A DNA stretch of 64,000 nucleotides, taken from assembly GCF_024347455.1 (NCBI RefSeq), contig NZ_AP025483.1, positions 62,001 through 126,000 of the forward strand. The letters run 5' to 3'. This document shows positions 35,379-44,630 of this stretch, piece by piece (within the stretch, counting starts at the first letter, position 1; each line of letters starts with the position of its first letter). The position numbers and the translations under genes were made by a program. The notes below the pieces were generated by a model, which was not told where the DNA came from, did not search any database, and saw only the letters and a program-made list of their open reading frames with translations. Source of the stretch: Vibrio echinoideorum. GTDB taxonomy: Bacteria; Pseudomonadota; Gammaproteobacteria; Enterobacterales; Vibrionaceae.

Positions 35379-37877
35379 ATGCAAACATTTACATTTCTCG
35401 CAAATACTGAGGAGTTATTTAAATCTCAATTTGATCAGCGAGAGTGGTGTGACAACAAGCAATATCTTATCCAACTCTTTTCCGCTCAATCTTCTGATGT
35501 AGCCCGTGGAATCGCGAGTATCGCCCTTAAGCGTTTAAACAGTGTGACACTAATTGGCCAAAGTGCTCGTCATGTTATCTGTGATAATTGCCTTGAGAGC
35601 GCATGTACTTTAATCATTATCAGTGAGTTTAATGAAACACGGTTGTCCACTGCCGTTCAGCCTTTTTCGGGCAGCCCCAATCATGACAGCCAAGCGTTGG
35701 CTGCCCAGTTAGACCTATCTCAAGATACTAAAACCGTGATCAGCTTGTGCGATCAGGTTGACGGTCGTGATTACCCAATCTATAGCGCCTTTGAAAATCT
35801 ACCTTACGCCTTGCCTGTTGCTGGTGGGTTGTGTCATGAGAATGAATTTGGCCGCTGGGTGATGCACAACGAAAAGATCTATCAGCACGCTTGTGTCGCC
35901 GTCGCTTTGACCAACCCTAAATTAAAAGTTTGGTCAGATGCTTATTCTGAGTGGAACCCGATTGGGATGAAGCTAAGAGTTACTAGCGCCAAGGGGAATC
36001 GCTTATATGCGCTGAATGATAAGCCGGCTATCGAAGTATTCAAACATTACCTTGCCGATGGAAAGGACCTTCCCTTTAGTCAATTGATGAGCTTTCCGCT
36101 CTATCGAGAACTTGGCAGAAAGAAGGGGATCTCGACACCACTGCGTATCAATGATGATGGCAGTATCGAGTTTGATAGCCCTTGGCATATCGGAGAAGAA
36201 GCGCAGTTTTGTTATAACCACCCGTCTTTGACTGCGGAAAAAGTTCGTCATGGTGCTGAGATGCTTGCTATGCATCAGCCTGAATCAGTGATTATTTATA
36301 ACTGCGTATCTCGACTCGAGTTTATCGACAGTAAACTTGAGCTGAAGCCATTTGAAGGGATCGTGAACACGTGTGGTGCATACTGCATGGGTGAGTTATA
36401 CCGAAATGAAGACCGCCAAGACATCCTCCATCATAGCTTGACTTATATTGCTATGAGAGAGTCTGACGAGATTGATGAGTTTCGCTGTGACGACTTTAAT
36501 TGTGGTTCAACGGTATCACCACTGCTTAATCTTGTGAGAAACGCTGTTGCTGATTTGGATAGCATGAATACGCAGATGGAGAAAAAGCTCCATCAACAAA
36601 CTCGGCGTTTGACAGAGAGCTACCGAATTGACTCTCGTACCGGTTTACCTAATCGAATTGTATTGAAGGAACGTCTCAATACCATACTGACAACAGAACA
36701 TTTGCTGACGTTAAAACTAACAAACTTCCATCAAGTGAATGAGAAATATGGTTACCAAGTGGGAGATCAACTATTACTCGATCTTTCTAACCACTTTATC
36801 GACCGGCTACAACCTCGTTTCATTAAGGAATCACCCACTAAAGTTGAACTCTTTAGTATTGGTGTGGGTGAGTGGGCCATTATTTTTAATGCGAATATTG
36901 GTAACGAACAAATCGAGCAACGATTTGTTGAGTTTGCAGATGACATTGAACACATCAATTTTGAACCCTATGGACTTGCGGATATTGATTACCTCTCGGT
37001 TTCCTTGTGCGGTGGTTTTGCTAGTCGCTGTGATTTCTTATCAGACAATGGTGACGAGATATTGCTTAAAGCCATTGAAGCGCGACGTTATGGAGTTCGT
37101 AACAATACTCATATTACTAACGCCAAAGATATTCAGGTCAGTGAAGAGGATCGCAAAGAACAACTGGGTTGGTTGAGTTGTGTAAGCCGAGCAATCTTAG
37201 ATCAAAACATCATCACCTACTCGCAGCCGATTGTGGCGTCAGGGACACATGAGAAAATTGGGCAAGAGTGCTTAGTGCGAATTATGGAAGCTGATGGCTC
37301 CATTGTCCCGCCAGGAAAGTTTTTACCCATTATTGCGGATACCCATTTATATACTCGCCTAAGTCGACACATGATTAAGAACACCATCGGTTATATGGCT
37401 GACAAGCAAGATTCTTTTTCTATCAACCTTTCACCTCAAGACTTACTCAGCGACAAAACGCTCGAAATTTTAGAAACGGCGATTGGTAGAATGAAGGATC
37501 CGACTCGTCTTGGTTTAGAGGTTTTAGAATCTGAGCAGATTAAAGATTACGGTCGAATGATTGAGGTGTGTGATCATTTCCGTTCATTAGGAGCGAGAAT
37601 CATTGTCGATGATTTTGGCTCTGGCTATTCCAACATTGATGAAATCATTAAGCTTGAGCCGCAGATTATTAAGTTAGACGGCAGTTTGATTCGCAACATC
37701 GATAAAGATGAAAAGCAGAGAAACATTGCCTCTCAACTGGTTCGTTTATGCCAGGTGTTTAATGCGAAAACGGTCGCTGAATTTGTCCATAATCAACAGG
37801 TTTGTGAGATAGCAGAACAGATGGGTGTCGACTACCTGCAAGGTTATTACTTTGGTGAGCCTAAGCGATTGTTTTAA
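35379..37877 (+). CDS. FIST sensor, degenerate GGDEF and EAL protein, first copy
   Basis: An 832-residue soluble protein without membrane segments. Residues ~10-365 fit FIST N and C domains, inferred small-ligand sensors (SDVARGIASIALKRLN, the YSAFENLPYALPVAGGLC block, the WNPIGMKLRVTSAKGNRLYALNDKPAIEVF block). A GGDEF-like domain (~415-560; RTGLPNRIVLKERL) has GVGEW near residue 494 in place of GGDEF and should not make c-di-GMP. The C-terminal EAL domain keeps the phosphodiesterase residues: ECLVR near 630, SINLS, LEVLE, VDDFGSGYS near 742, IKLDGS, AEF and YLQGYYFGEP. Predicted to degrade c-di-GMP in response to a ligand. A paralogue follows. Confidence 0.88.
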   Translation: MQTFTFLANTEELFKSQFDQREWCDNKQYLIQLFSAQSSDVARGIASIALKRLNSVTLIGQSARHVICDNCLESACTLIIISEFNETRLSTAVQPFSGSPNHDSQALAAQLDLSQDTKTVISLCDQVDGRDYPIYSAFENLPYALPVAGGLCHENEFGRWVMHNEKIYQHACVAVALTNPKLKVWSDAYSEWNPIGMKLRVTSAKGNRLYALNDKPAIEVFKHYLADGKDLPFSQLMSFPLYRELGRKKGISTPLRINDDGSIEFDSPWHIGEEAQFCYNHPSLTAEKVRHGAEMLAMHQPESVIIYNCVSRLEFIDSKLELKPFEGIVNTCGAYCMGELYRNEDRQDILHHSLTYIAMRESDEIDEFRCDDFNCGSTVSPLLNLVRNAVADLDSMNTQMEKKLHQQTRRLTESYRIDSRTGLPNRIVLKERLNTILTTEHLLTLKLTNFHQVNEKYGYQVGDQLLLDLSNHFIDRLQPRFIKESPTKVELFSIGVGEWAIIFNANIGNEQIEQRFVEFADDIEHINFEPYGLADIDYLSVSLCGGFASRCDFLSDNGDEILLKAIEARRYGVRNNTHITNAKDIQVSEEDRKEQLGWLSCVSRAILDQNIITYSQPIVASGTHEKIGQECLVRIMEADGSIVPPGKFLPIIADTHLYTRLSRHMIKNTIGYMADKQDSFSINLSPQDLLSDKTLEILETAIGRMKDPTRLGLEVLESEQIKDYGRMIEVCDHFRSLGARIIVDDFGSGYSNIDEIIKLEPQIIKLDGSLIRNIDKDEKQRNIASQLVRLCQVFNAKTVAEFVHNQQVCEIAEQMGVDYLQGYYFGEPKRLF

Positions 37878-37910
37878 AATACAAAGGTCAGGCTGTTATA
37901 CGATATCTTT

Positions 37911-37948
37911 GTTGAGCGGTGCATAACCACTGCTCAACGCTTTGTTTT
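37911..37948 (+). terminator. terminator between the two FIST-EAL genes
   Basis: GTTGAGC (37911-37917) pairs with GCTCAAC (37932-37938), with extra GTG/CAC pairing inside, followed by a T-rich GCTTTGTTTTATT. Confidence 0.55.
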
Positions 37949-38054
37949 ATTGAAATGAATGATGTTTAACTAATGTCACATTATTCGCATGACGATCGTA
38001 AGTATTCCGTGCAAGCTGTATTTATAATAAGCACAATAACGAATCATTAACGTA

Positions 38055-40550
38055 ATGATTAATGTGAATATGCAGTCGACCTCTCTCCTGATACAAGACA
38101 TAGAACAAACCCAACATGAATTGGACAAGATAGATTTTCATAAACATGAAAGTCTGCTGATTCAGGTGTTCTCTTCTTTCGAGAAAGGTTCGGTTTTGGC
38201 TGCCTGCCAAGTGATTCAATCGACTTTCCCTAATGCCAAACTCATTGGTTGTAGTGCGAACCACTACATCAGCCAGGGTGTCATCCTACATCAAGGCCTT
38301 TATCTTATTGTCACTCGCTTTGACACGACGTCTTACACTTGTGGTGTTGTGGAATACAGTGATCAACCACTACTTGATAGTCGAACGATGTGGGAGCAAC
38401 TGGAGTGCAATGCCGAAACTCAAAGCATCATCTGCTTTGCCGATCGTTTGCAAATAAATAACCGAGCCTTGTTCGCAGCGTTTGAGCAATCGAGATACTC
38501 ATTACCCATTGGTGGCGGTGCCTCTACCATTACTGATAGTGGACGATGGGTGATGCTAAACGGTGTCTGTTATGAAAATGCTTATGTGATGGTGGCGCTG
38601 CATAACTCAAAGCTTCTCATTACTAGAGGTTATTACACTGAGTGGAACCCAATAGGTCGTACCTTTCGGGTCACGGGTGCTCAAGATAATCTGTTAACTG
38701 AACTGGATGGAATGCCGGTTCGTGATCTTTATAATCGTTACCTTGCTGATGGTCTTGAGGTTCCTTTCGAACAGCTGCACAACTTCCCTTTAATGGTCGG
38801 CGATCCAAAAGAACAAAACATTCACCTACCACTCAGTGTCACGAAATACGGAGAGATAGAATTCAGTGGTCAGTTTCAGGTGGGTGATGAGGTCAGGTTT
38901 TGTTATGACCATCCTTCACTTACCTTAGAGCAGATTAGGCTTGGCGTTCAACAGATCGCTTCTCATAAGCCAGAGCAGCTTTTTATCTATAATTGTACTT
39001 CTCGTCTCGACTTTATTGATGGCAACCAAGAGGTGGAGGTTTTCCAAAAGCTGGCGGACACTTATGGTGTTTACTGTATGGGCGAGCTACATCAAGAGGA
39101 TGGTCAACAACGAATTTTACATCATAGCTTAACTTACCTCGCGATAAGAGAAGGTGAAGGTAAGGCTGTACTGCCATTAGACACACAACCGGCGACAAAT
39201 ATCTCCCCTCTGTTTTCACTGATCCGAAATGCACTGCTTGATGTCGACGACATGAACAACAGCATGGCCAGTAAGATTCAGCAACAAGCGACCGCATTGA
39301 CGGCAAGCTACCGAATTGATCGCCGGACTGGTTTACCCAATCGAAGTGTGTTGCGTGAAGTACTGTCAAAAATGAGTTTTGATAGCCATTTGTTAACGCT
39401 GAAGGTCACCACCTTTGGTCAAATCAATGAGAAGTATGGTTATCGAGTCGGTGACAAGCTTTTGCATGACTTGAGTGAATACCTTCAAAAAGCACTGTTG
39501 AAGTTCTTTGATGAGAGTTGCCAGCTTTATAGTATTGGTATTGGCGAGTGGGCCGTGGTTTTCGACAGTTGGGCTAGCCAAGAACACATTCATCAACGTT
39601 TCTCTGAATTTGCAGATCAAACCGAACATGTGAATTTTGAGCCTATGGGATTACCTGATATCGATTATCTTTCGGTTTCAGTCTGCGCAGGTGTCGCGAG
39701 TCGTCGCGATTTCCCTACGACCTCCATTGATGATTTATTACTGAAAGCGATTGAAGCTCGACGCAGCGCGGTGAGTCAAAATAAACATCTGGTGAGTGCT
39801 AAGGCGTTAATCCAATTAGAGAAGCATCGCCAAGAACAACTCGGTTGGCTATCGTGTGTCAGCCGCGCGGTGCTCAACCAAAATATTGTTGCTTGCTCGC
39901 AACCCATTGTATCGGCGCATAGTCATCAAGTAGAAAGCTACGAGTGCTTGGTTCGAATCGAAGAAGATGGCCAGCTGATCGCACCGGGTAAGTTCTTACC
40001 TATTATTGAGGGTACTCACCTCTATACGCGTTTAAGTCGCCAAATGATAACGCGCACCTTTGATTTCATGAGCCAGAGAACGGACTCGTTCTCAATTAAC
40101 TTAGCGCCACAAGATTTCAGCAATGAGAAAACCATTTTACACCTTGAGCAAGCCATCAAGAAAATCAGTCACCCACAACGTATTGGTTTAGAGGTGTTGG
40201 AAACCGAGCAAATCCAGGATTACGGTCGCTTGATCGAGGTGTGTAATCACTTTCGCGATCTTGGGGTGAATATTATTGTGGATGACTTTGGTTCTGGTTA
40301 TTCGAACATCGATGAAATATTGAAACTGGAGCCACAAGTGATAAAGCTTGATGGCAGTTTAATTCGCAATATAGATAAAGATAAGAAGCAAAGGAAGATA
40401 GCCCAGCAACTCGTCAGTCTGTGTCAGATCTTAAATGCTAAGACGGTGGCGGAATTTGTACACAATGAACAAGTGTGTCGAATTGCAGAGGATATGGGGG
40501 TGGATTACTTGCAAGGTTACTATTTTGGGGAACCTAAGCGTTTATTTTGA
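38055..40550 (+). CDS. FIST sensor, degenerate GGDEF and EAL protein, second copy
   Basis: An 831-residue paralogue of the preceding gene with the same domain order and the same ends; the last ~120 residues are nearly identical. The GGDEF site is again degenerate (GIGEW near residue 494). The EAL residues are kept: ECLVR near 628, SINLA, LEVLE, VDDFGSGYS near 742, IKLDGS, AEF, YLQGYYFGEP. The N-terminal FIST halves have diverged more than the EAL parts, which suggests different ligands. The start is uncertain: ATG 38055 is taken, and ATG 38070 (MQSTS) is possible; neither has a clear Shine-Dalgarno. The gap of 177 bp contains a terminator, so it probably has its own promoter. Confidence 0.86.
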   Translation: MINVNMQSTSLLIQDIEQTQHELDKIDFHKHESLLIQVFSSFEKGSVLAACQVIQSTFPNAKLIGCSANHYISQGVILHQGLYLIVTRFDTTSYTCGVVEYSDQPLLDSRTMWEQLECNAETQSIICFADRLQINNRALFAAFEQSRYSLPIGGGASTITDSGRWVMLNGVCYENAYVMVALHNSKLLITRGYYTEWNPIGRTFRVTGAQDNLLTELDGMPVRDLYNRYLADGLEVPFEQLHNFPLMVGDPKEQNIHLPLSVTKYGEIEFSGQFQVGDEVRFCYDHPSLTLEQIRLGVQQIASHKPEQLFIYNCTSRLDFIDGNQEVEVFQKLADTYGVYCMGELHQEDGQQRILHHSLTYLAIREGEGKAVLPLDTQPATNISPLFSLIRNALLDVDDMNNSMASKIQQQATALTASYRIDRRTGLPNRSVLREVLSKMSFDSHLLTLKVTTFGQINEKYGYRVGDKLLHDLSEYLQKALLKFFDESCQLYSIGIGEWAVVFDSWASQEHIHQRFSEFADQTEHVNFEPMGLPDIDYLSVSVCAGVASRRDFPTTSIDDLLLKAIEARRSAVSQNKHLVSAKALIQLEKHRQEQLGWLSCVSRAVLNQNIVACSQPIVSAHSHQVESYECLVRIEEDGQLIAPGKFLPIIEGTHLYTRLSRQMITRTFDFMSQRTDSFSINLAPQDFSNEKTILHLEQAIKKISHPQRIGLEVLETEQIQDYGRLIEVCNHFRDLGVNIIVDDFGSGYSNIDEILKLEPQVIKLDGSLIRNIDKDKKQRKIAQQLVSLCQILNAKTVAEFVHNEQVCRIAEDMGVDYLQGYYFGEPKRLF

Positions 40551-40669
40551 TAAAGCGAGTTGAACGTCTTTTAAGTGGTTATGTACGTTCTAAAGTGCCT
40601 GTGTATCTTTTAGGTGTCTCTAGGTCTTCTGAATGACAGGGGATCGTCTAAATGACTAAGTAGAGTGAG

Positions 40670-40685
40670 CGTTTCACGTGAAACA
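40670..40685. other. parS centromere site (ParB binding)
   Basis: CGTTTCACGTGAAACA contains the perfect 14-bp palindrome GTTTCACGTGAAAC and differs from the widespread consensus TGTTTCACGTGAAACA only at the first base. ParB of main-chromosome ParABS systems binds this sequence, usually close to the origin. It lies in the intergenic gap after the second FIST-EAL gene. I noticed no second copy in the window. Confidence 0.85.
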
Positions 40686-40718
40686 CCAACTTGTTCAATA
40701 GATTAACGTTAGATGTGA

Positions 40719-40746
40719 AAAGGGTGAGCTTCTGGCTCACCCTTTG
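40719..40746. terminator. terminator between the FIST-EAL and DTW genes
   Basis: AAAGGGTGAGC pairs with GCTCACCCTTT around a 5-nt loop; it could serve the convergent genes on either side. Confidence 0.7.
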
Positions 40747-40804
40747 TTGTTTCTGTGTCCCGCCCTAAAATTAGTTTGCCTGATTTAGTGCGAGCTTGTT
40801 GTGG

Positions 40805-41407
40805 CTAAATCTCTTTGAGTGAGTGACCACACTTATCGGCTTGGAATACTTTTAAATAGTGTTGGAAGTAGCCATCAATCTGTTGCGCTTGCTCGTCTTC
40901 ACCTAATGCCTTGAGCAGTTCAACGCCAACCTCACAGGTACACAAGTGACCACTGTCTTGGTTGCGGCGCAGAGTGTACGAGGATTCACTGGTAATGTTG
41001 AGGTGAACCTGTGGAATCGATTGTAACCAAATACTCTTGTTGAGCATTTTCTTCGCTTCCTGCCATGTCCCATCCAAAATAATGAATAGCGGCTTTCGAC
41101 TCATGGCTTTAGTCATCACAGCTTGCTGGCATTCGATACTTGTATCACTTGGAAACAATAGAAAAGGCTGTCGTGTTTTATCTTCAAGTAGTGCCATTAG
41201 CTCAGCTGGTGGTGTTTTTCGTTGCCAAACGAAGGACTGACATTGTTGAAGAGATTGTTGAAGCAGCTTTCCGGTGTTGGTGTCTCGCGACAGTTCATTC
41301 TCATGAGTGAGTAGCACGAGATCGGTTTGGCTCTCAATACTCGGTATCAAATGGCAAATGCATTGGTGAGTGAACCCACAACTGGAGCAAGCTTGTTGAT
41401 TACCCAT
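40805..41407 (-). CDS. tapT: DTW-domain protein, probable tRNA-uridine aminocarboxypropyltransferase
   Basis: A 200-residue DTW/TapT family protein. E. coli TapT (YfiP) uses S-adenosylmethionine to add acp3 to U47 of tRNAs. The motif is ILDGTWQEAKKM (DGTW here for D-x-T-W), followed by TSESSYTLRRNQDSGHLCTCE-type sequence with LR and the ST-rich segment. An N-terminal CSSCGFTHQCICHLIP gives four Cys for a likely zinc site. It starts 2 bp after the lipoprotein gene stop, so they are cotranscribed. The specific tRNA target is inferred, as is the symbol. Confidence 0.75.
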   Translation of the reverse strand: MGNQQACSSCGFTHQCICHLIPSIESQTDLVLLTHENELSRDTNTGKLLQQSLQQCQSFVWQRKTPPAELMALLEDKTRQPFLLFPSDTSIECQQAVMTKAMSRKPLFIILDGTWQEAKKMLNKSIWLQSIPQVHLNITSESSYTLRRNQDSGHLCTCEVGVELLKALGEDEQAQQIDGYFQHYLKVFQADKCGHSLKEI

Positions 41408-41409
41408 CT

Positions 41410-42954
41410 TTATAACTTAACTCCGCTTTTTACTGGTGAGATACCATCAGCAAACAAAACCACATCGCTGATATCAGCATCATCTGCAATTGGAGCTACG
41501 CTTGGGTTGAGCGGGTAGCTAACACCAGAATAAGACAAAGTGTGCTTGGCAGGTGTTGCACCGCCGCCGCTGACATTGAAGATCAGATCTTGCCAACCGT
41601 GGTTTTGTGATTTACCTAAGCGTATGTCGCCCTTAACCAATGTCACTCGACTATTGAAGCGCCAGTTATCTTGATGATTTTCAAAAATAAGCAGTGTACA
41701 GCCACCAGAGCCACACCAATCGAGCTGGGCAAACAGTTCTTCCTTACCATCGCCATTTAAGTCGTAGGTTAACCAGCGGTACTTGGTATCATCAGGTGAG
41801 CTGTTGTTGATCTTAAAATACTCACGGATCGCTTGGTCGACTTTTTGATCAAGTTGATCGCTGGAGTTCACCTGCTTTGCGGTTAGATCAACGTTAGCGG
41901 TGGTGTTTACTTGCGCTTGTGCATTCTTAGCTTCGAATAGCACCAGACCGCCATTGGCAATCGGGTAGACAACGTTGCCCACTTTTTCTTTTTTAGCGAT
42001 CAGCTTGCCGTCATCGAGTGTGAAGATGCGCTCTGAGATTAAATACTGTTGTTGATGGCGAGTCATCACAACCTGCACCTGGTTTTGACTTAGCTGTTGC
42101 CAGAAGCCTTGTTCAACAATCGAAGGGTCACCATTGCTGTACGAGTAAGTGGTCACAGCGCTGTGGTCATCGTTGAGTTCAAGGTTGATAGAGAACCCAG
42201 TGTTCTGCGTTGAACTTGCGAAGTACAGCCCACTCCAGTTCAGTGTTGGATCTTGATTAGATACCGTCGCACAGCCACTGTAGTTGTTGTCATTAAGGTT
42301 GAGTTTGGCTTCCCACCCGTAGATAGAGTCGCTCATGCCATCGCTGCAGGTCTCTTTCTTGAGGTTGAGTTCGCCTTGTGCTGTTTTGCCTTCTAAATGG
42401 TAATCACGACGGCTTGTTGTGGTACGGCTTGATTCTATATTGAGGTGTAGTGGCTCTTCGCCCATCTGAGCGTATTTGAGTTGGTCTTTATCGAAGGTTG
42501 CTGACCAGAATGGTTCATTGCCGAATACTCTCGTTGAACGCAATGGTTGGCCGCAGCGATCAGGGTTCTCTGAGGTTAGAATATTTACTTGGTCAACCAC
42601 GAAACGTGCCGTGAAGTCTGCATTGTAACCCGTTTGACTTGGTACGGTGAGATGACCAATCAGCTCACCGTATAAAGCTTGGTAAGGTCTGGTTGATAAC
42701 CCTTGAGCTTCTAGCGCTAGCTCTGGTGATAAGTCTAACCAGTATTGTTGTTGGCTACCGCAAGGCGTGAAGGTTCGGCTTTCGTGGCCAACCACTACCT
42801 GACCACGCATGATGAAGGTTTGTGGTTGAATGCTAAGAGGCTCATCCAAGGTTGCTGGTGGTAATTCGGGTTGTTGTGGCGTATCTGGTGCCGTAACACA
42901 ACCTTGCAAAGCAAACGCGGCTAGCCATGTCACTGGGTTTTTCATTACCTTCAT
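41410..42954 (-). CDS. large lipoprotein with COG3650-like domain
   Basis: A 514-residue lipoprotein. The start at 42954 gives MKVMKNPVTWLAAFALQGC with lipobox LQGC (C19) and GAGGA 9 nt upstream; the frame is open further. Residue 20 is Val, so an outer-membrane location is possible. The middle (VFGNEPFWSATFDKDQLKYAQMGEEP) is like COG3650 proteins, often near HslJ/META types. The C-terminal third holds YDLNGDGKEELFAQLDWCG, a calcium-loop-like D-x-N-x-D-x-K segment seen in FG-GAP/VCBS-type repeats. It leads a two-gene unit with the DTW gene. Function is unknown. Confidence 0.78.
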   Translation of the reverse strand: MKVMKNPVTWLAAFALQGCVTAPDTPQQPELPPATLDEPLSIQPQTFIMRGQVVVGHESRTFTPCGSQQQYWLDLSPELALEAQGLSTRPYQALYGELIGHLTVPSQTGYNADFTARFVVDQVNILTSENPDRCGQPLRSTRVFGNEPFWSATFDKDQLKYAQMGEEPLHLNIESSRTTTSRRDYHLEGKTAQGELNLKKETCSDGMSDSIYGWEAKLNLNDNNYSGCATVSNQDPTLNWSGLYFASSTQNTGFSINLELNDDHSAVTTYSYSNGDPSIVEQGFWQQLSQNQVQVVMTRHQQQYLISERIFTLDDGKLIAKKEKVGNVVYPIANGGLVLFEAKNAQAQVNTTANVDLTAKQVNSSDQLDQKVDQAIREYFKINNSSPDDTKYRWLTYDLNGDGKEELFAQLDWCGSGGCTLLIFENHQDNWRFNSRVTLVKGDIRLGKSQNHGWQDLIFNVSGGGATPAKHTLSYSGVSYPLNPSVAPIADDADISDVVLFADGISPVKSGVKL

Positions 42955-42993
42955 GTTATATCTTCCTCGGAGCAACCATTAATTGGATTTATT

Positions 42994-43461
42994 ATGGCAT
43001 ATTGGTTATTTAAAACAGAACCCGACACCTTTTCTATTCAGACTCTGAGAGTGCAGAAAACCTCTTGTTGGGAGGGTGTACGCAATTATCAAGCTCGAAA
43101 TATAATGCGTGATGACGTCAAGCTTGGAGACCTAGTGATGATATACCATTCATCGTGTAAAAAAGTGGGCGTCGCGGGGATCGCTAGAATAACCAGAGAA
43201 GCCTATCCGGATCATTTTCAATTTGATCCAGAGAGCGATTATTACGATGCCAAATCTTCGCCAGATAACCCACGTTGGATAATGGTGGATGTTGAGTTCG
43301 TGCGAGTCACAGAGCGATTGATCCCCTTAGCAACGTTGAAAGCTATGCCTGAGTTAGCTGAAATGCCGCTAGTTAAACGGGGCAATCGATTATCGATCAT
43401 GCCGGTTACAGAGCAAGAGTGGCAGGCGATCTTGAGCAAAGAAACACTAGGCTCTCGTTAA
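42994..43461 (+). CDS. EVE domain-containing protein
   Basis: A 155-residue single-domain EVE protein (PUA-like fold, related to human THYN1). Family features are MAYWLFKTEPDTFSIQTL, WEGVRNYQARNIMRD, GDLVMIYHSSCKKVGVAGIARI, and WIMVDVEFVR. EVE domains bind modified bases in DNA or RNA; I cannot tell which modification. It is divergent from the lipoprotein gene with only 39 bp between starts, and alone on its strand. No modification-dependent restriction gene is adjacent, so a housekeeping role is more likely than defence. Confidence 0.88.
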   Translation: MAYWLFKTEPDTFSIQTLRVQKTSCWEGVRNYQARNIMRDDVKLGDLVMIYHSSCKKVGVAGIARITREAYPDHFQFDPESDYYDAKSSPDNPRWIMVDVEFVRVTERLIPLATLKAMPELAEMPLVKRGNRLSIMPVTEQEWQAILSKETLGSR

Positions 43462-43557
43462 CACTGTTTGAGACTCTTCTGCGCTAGATATCAATAGCCA
43501 CATTCATATCTAGAATTGGCGTCTGTTAGCGTTAGAGGGAGCATTGAGCGTAAGGTT

Positions 43558-43588
43558 CAAAAAAGGCAGCCATTGGCTGCCTTTTTAT
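43558..43588. terminator. bidirectional terminator between the EVE gene and yigL
   Basis: AAAAAAGGCAGCC pairs with GGCTGCCTTTTT around ATT. Confidence 0.85.
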
Positions 43589-43616
43589 TTATTCAGATGT
43601 CTTAGGCTAGATTAGA

Positions 43617-44444
43617 TTAAAGCAGGTGCTTTTCTAAGTAGTGTGCTACCGCATCGTCGGCGTTGCTGCCAATCACTTCATTATTTGGCAGAGCTTTAAG
43701 AACCTTCTCATGTGATGTACCCATTACTAAACCTTTGCCGGCCATTGAAAGTAATTCGACATCGTTCATGCCATCACCAAAGGCAATGCAGTTCTCAAGT
43801 TCTAGGTCGATGGACTGTGCCACGGCTTGTAGCGCATCGCCTTTAGACACTTCTGCAGCCATCACTTCTAGACACCAAGGTGTTGAGAACGCGACATTTA
43901 GCTTTTCGCCAAACAATGCATTGAGTTTATCTTCAAATGGAACGAGGTGTTCATGTTCCTTATTTGGATGAGTACAGAAGATTTTAGCAATGCCTTCGGT
44001 CGGCGCATTGTCGACATCATACAATCTGTAAGTGAAACCGGTTTGATCGTGGAAATTTTTCATGGTTTCGTCTTCACGATTTAGCAACCATTCGTCGTTC
44101 ATGTAGATATGAATAAAAATCTCGGGATCTTGTTTGAGAACATCAACAACGCTTTGCACAAGATCGACTGGAAGGTTTTTGGCATACATCAAGTTGTCGT
44201 CTTGGTCATGCACACTTGCACCGTTCGAGGTAATCATGTAAGCCGGAATGCCAGTTTGTTTGCGAATACCGGCAACATCAACATGGTGACGACCTGTTGC
44301 GAAGATAAAGGTATAACCTTGTCCGTGTAACTTCGTGAGTGTTTGCTTGGTAAAATCGCTTAACTGATGGTTGGGAGCCAAAAGCGTACCATCTAAGTCG
44401 GAGGCAACAATTTTCACGGAATCTTTTAGTGCAGGAATAGTCAT
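43617..44444 (-). CDS. yigL: Cof-type HAD phosphatase YigL
   Basis: A 275-residue HAD IIB phosphatase. Motif I is VASDLDGTLLAPNHQLS, motif II FATGRHHVDV, ITSNGASVHD follows, the motif III Lys is in VSKGDALQAV, and motif IV is CIAFGDGMNDVELLSMAGKGLVMG. It closely resembles E. coli YigL, a sugar-phosphate/pyridoxal-phosphate phosphatase. A Shine-Dalgarno (GAGG) precedes the ATG. It follows pldB on the minus strand, as in E. coli (pldB-yigL), with a 186-bp gap in which I see no gene. Confidence 0.92.
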   Translation of the reverse strand: MTIPALKDSVKIVASDLDGTLLAPNHQLSDFTKQTLTKLHGQGYTFIFATGRHHVDVAGIRKQTGIPAYMITSNGASVHDQDDNLMYAKNLPVDLVQSVVDVLKQDPEIFIHIYMNDEWLLNREDETMKNFHDQTGFTYRLYDVDNAPTEGIAKIFCTHPNKEHEHLVPFEDKLNALFGEKLNVAFSTPWCLEVMAAEVSKGDALQAVAQSIDLELENCIAFGDGMNDVELLSMAGKGLVMGTSHEKVLKALPNNEVIGSNADDAVAHYLEKHLL

Positions 44445-44630
44445 TTAACCCTCATTGCAAAATGCTTAACCAAAATCGACACTAGCCAACGCTAGTATTC
44501 TCTTTAACTACAATATCTGTACCGAGAAATTGTATGCCAAATTTGCGTAAGAAAAGAGGGCAAAGCTTACTTACTTCTCTTCCTCTTTAGCTCCAAAATA
44601 CCTAAATGCGCATCTTCTCAATATCCACCA

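Noticed and set aside
42994..43461. EVE-domain gene as part of a defence system
   Set aside because: No restriction, modification or other defence gene adjoins it. The neighbours are housekeeping genes and a lipoprotein.
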